6,207 bases of DNA from NCBI GenBank assembly GCA_030621275.1, contig JAUXHY010000083.1:1-6207 (forward strand). Direction: 5' to 3'. Within the stretch, counting starts at the first letter, position 1. Each line of letters begins with the position of its first letter. The notes beneath the pieces are model-generated. The model searched no databases and was not told the origin of the DNA. It saw nothing but the letters and a program-made list of their open reading frames with translations. Shown one piece after another: positions 5,975-6,207 of this stretch. Source of the stretch: a bacterium (GTDB lineage Bacteria; Fidelibacterota; Marinisomatia; Marinisomatales; JAHJCW01). The translations under genes and the position numbers were made by a program.

Positions 5975-6207
5975 ATGGCAAAAAATAAACGCAGGTTTAA
6001 AGGTGGGGATATCCCAACCTCATCAATGGCAGATATTGCCTTCCTGTTGTTAATCTTTTTCCTGGTCACAACAACAATTGATATGGATAAGGGCTTGGGA
6101 ATAGTTTTGCCAGCAGAGGGTGAGCAGGTTGAAGTAAGCTCTAAGAATATCTTAAACTGTTTGATTAATTCAACAGGACAAGTATTGCTAGGCGATGAGC
6201 CGACTAA
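5975..6207 (+). CDS. exbD: ExbD/TolR family biopolymer transport protein, 3'-truncated
   Basis: The ATG at 5975, 6 nt after exbB, opens a frame that runs 77 codons plus two bases to the window end. The protein starts with a short basic cytoplasmic tail (MAKNKRRFKGGD), then IPTSSMADIAFLLLIFFLV (13-31), the single membrane helix with Asp20 at the position of the proton-carrying Asp25 of E. coli ExbD (Asp23 of TolR). The segment TTTIDMDKGLGIVLP (32-46) leads into the periplasmic domain, whose start (KNILNCLINSTGQVLL, about 56-71) is visible. The family norm is about 130-150 residues, so roughly half is missing. The PTSSMADIAFLLLIFFLVTT wording is typical of FCB-group ExbD proteins. It works as the partner of the ExbB-like protein encoded just before it. 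ExbD versus TolR cannot be settled here. Confidence 0.93.
   Translation, partial: MAKNKRRFKGGDIPTSSMADIAFLLLIFFLVTTTIDMDKGLGIVLPAEGEQVEVSSKNILNCLINSTGQVLLGDEPT

Overview
The window is an AT-rich stretch of Gram-negative bacterial DNA (by eye roughly mid-30s percent GC). All genes lie on the + strand, tightly packed, with no RNA gene, mobile element or CRISPR array that I can see. Six protein genes account for nearly all of it. The lipid A genes show that the organism builds an LPS-type outer membrane. The ExbD N-terminus (IPTSSMADIAFLLLIFFLV...), the GGDKM variant in LpxB and the near absence of Shine-Dalgarno sequences suggest the Fibrobacterota-Chlorobiota-Bacteroidota (FCB) superphylum or a relative such as Marinimicrobia/SAR406 or Ignavibacteria. 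That placement is an inference from protein style, not a database result.

Region 1 (1-3601) is a lipid A block: the 3' part of a Gfo/Idh/MocA NAD(P)-dependent oxidoreductase, lpxB (lipid A disaccharide synthase), a DUF374 acyltransferase-like gene and lpxK (tetraacyldisaccharide 4'-kinase). Gaps are 41 nt, 10 nt and a 1-nt overlap, as expected of one operon. The oxidoreductase next to lpxB is a candidate GnnA, which oxidises UDP-GlcNAc at C3 on the way to a diamino-sugar lipid A. The DUF374 protein is a candidate LpxJ-type Kdo-independent secondary acyltransferase. If both are right, the block encodes a non-E. coli-like lipid A: 2,3-diamino sugar, disaccharide formation, acylation before Kdo addition, then 4'-phosphorylation.

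Region 2 (3662-5260) is a membrane-anchored S41 C-terminal processing protease with a PDZ domain and an intact Ser/Lys/Gln catalytic set, 60 nt after lpxK. Region 3 (5345-6207) is an ExbB/TolQ-type proton-channel protein followed after 6 nt by an ExbD/TolR-type protein cut by the window end. Together these would form an inner-membrane motor that energises the outer membrane through TonB- or Tol-type partners outside the window.

Everything fits known envelope families. I found no evidence for a wholly new system. The points most worth following are the lipid A variant suggested by the first and third genes, the absence of waaA between the DUF374 gene and lpxK, a hairpin that could cover the lpxB start codon, and the single strong ribosome binding site in front of exbB.
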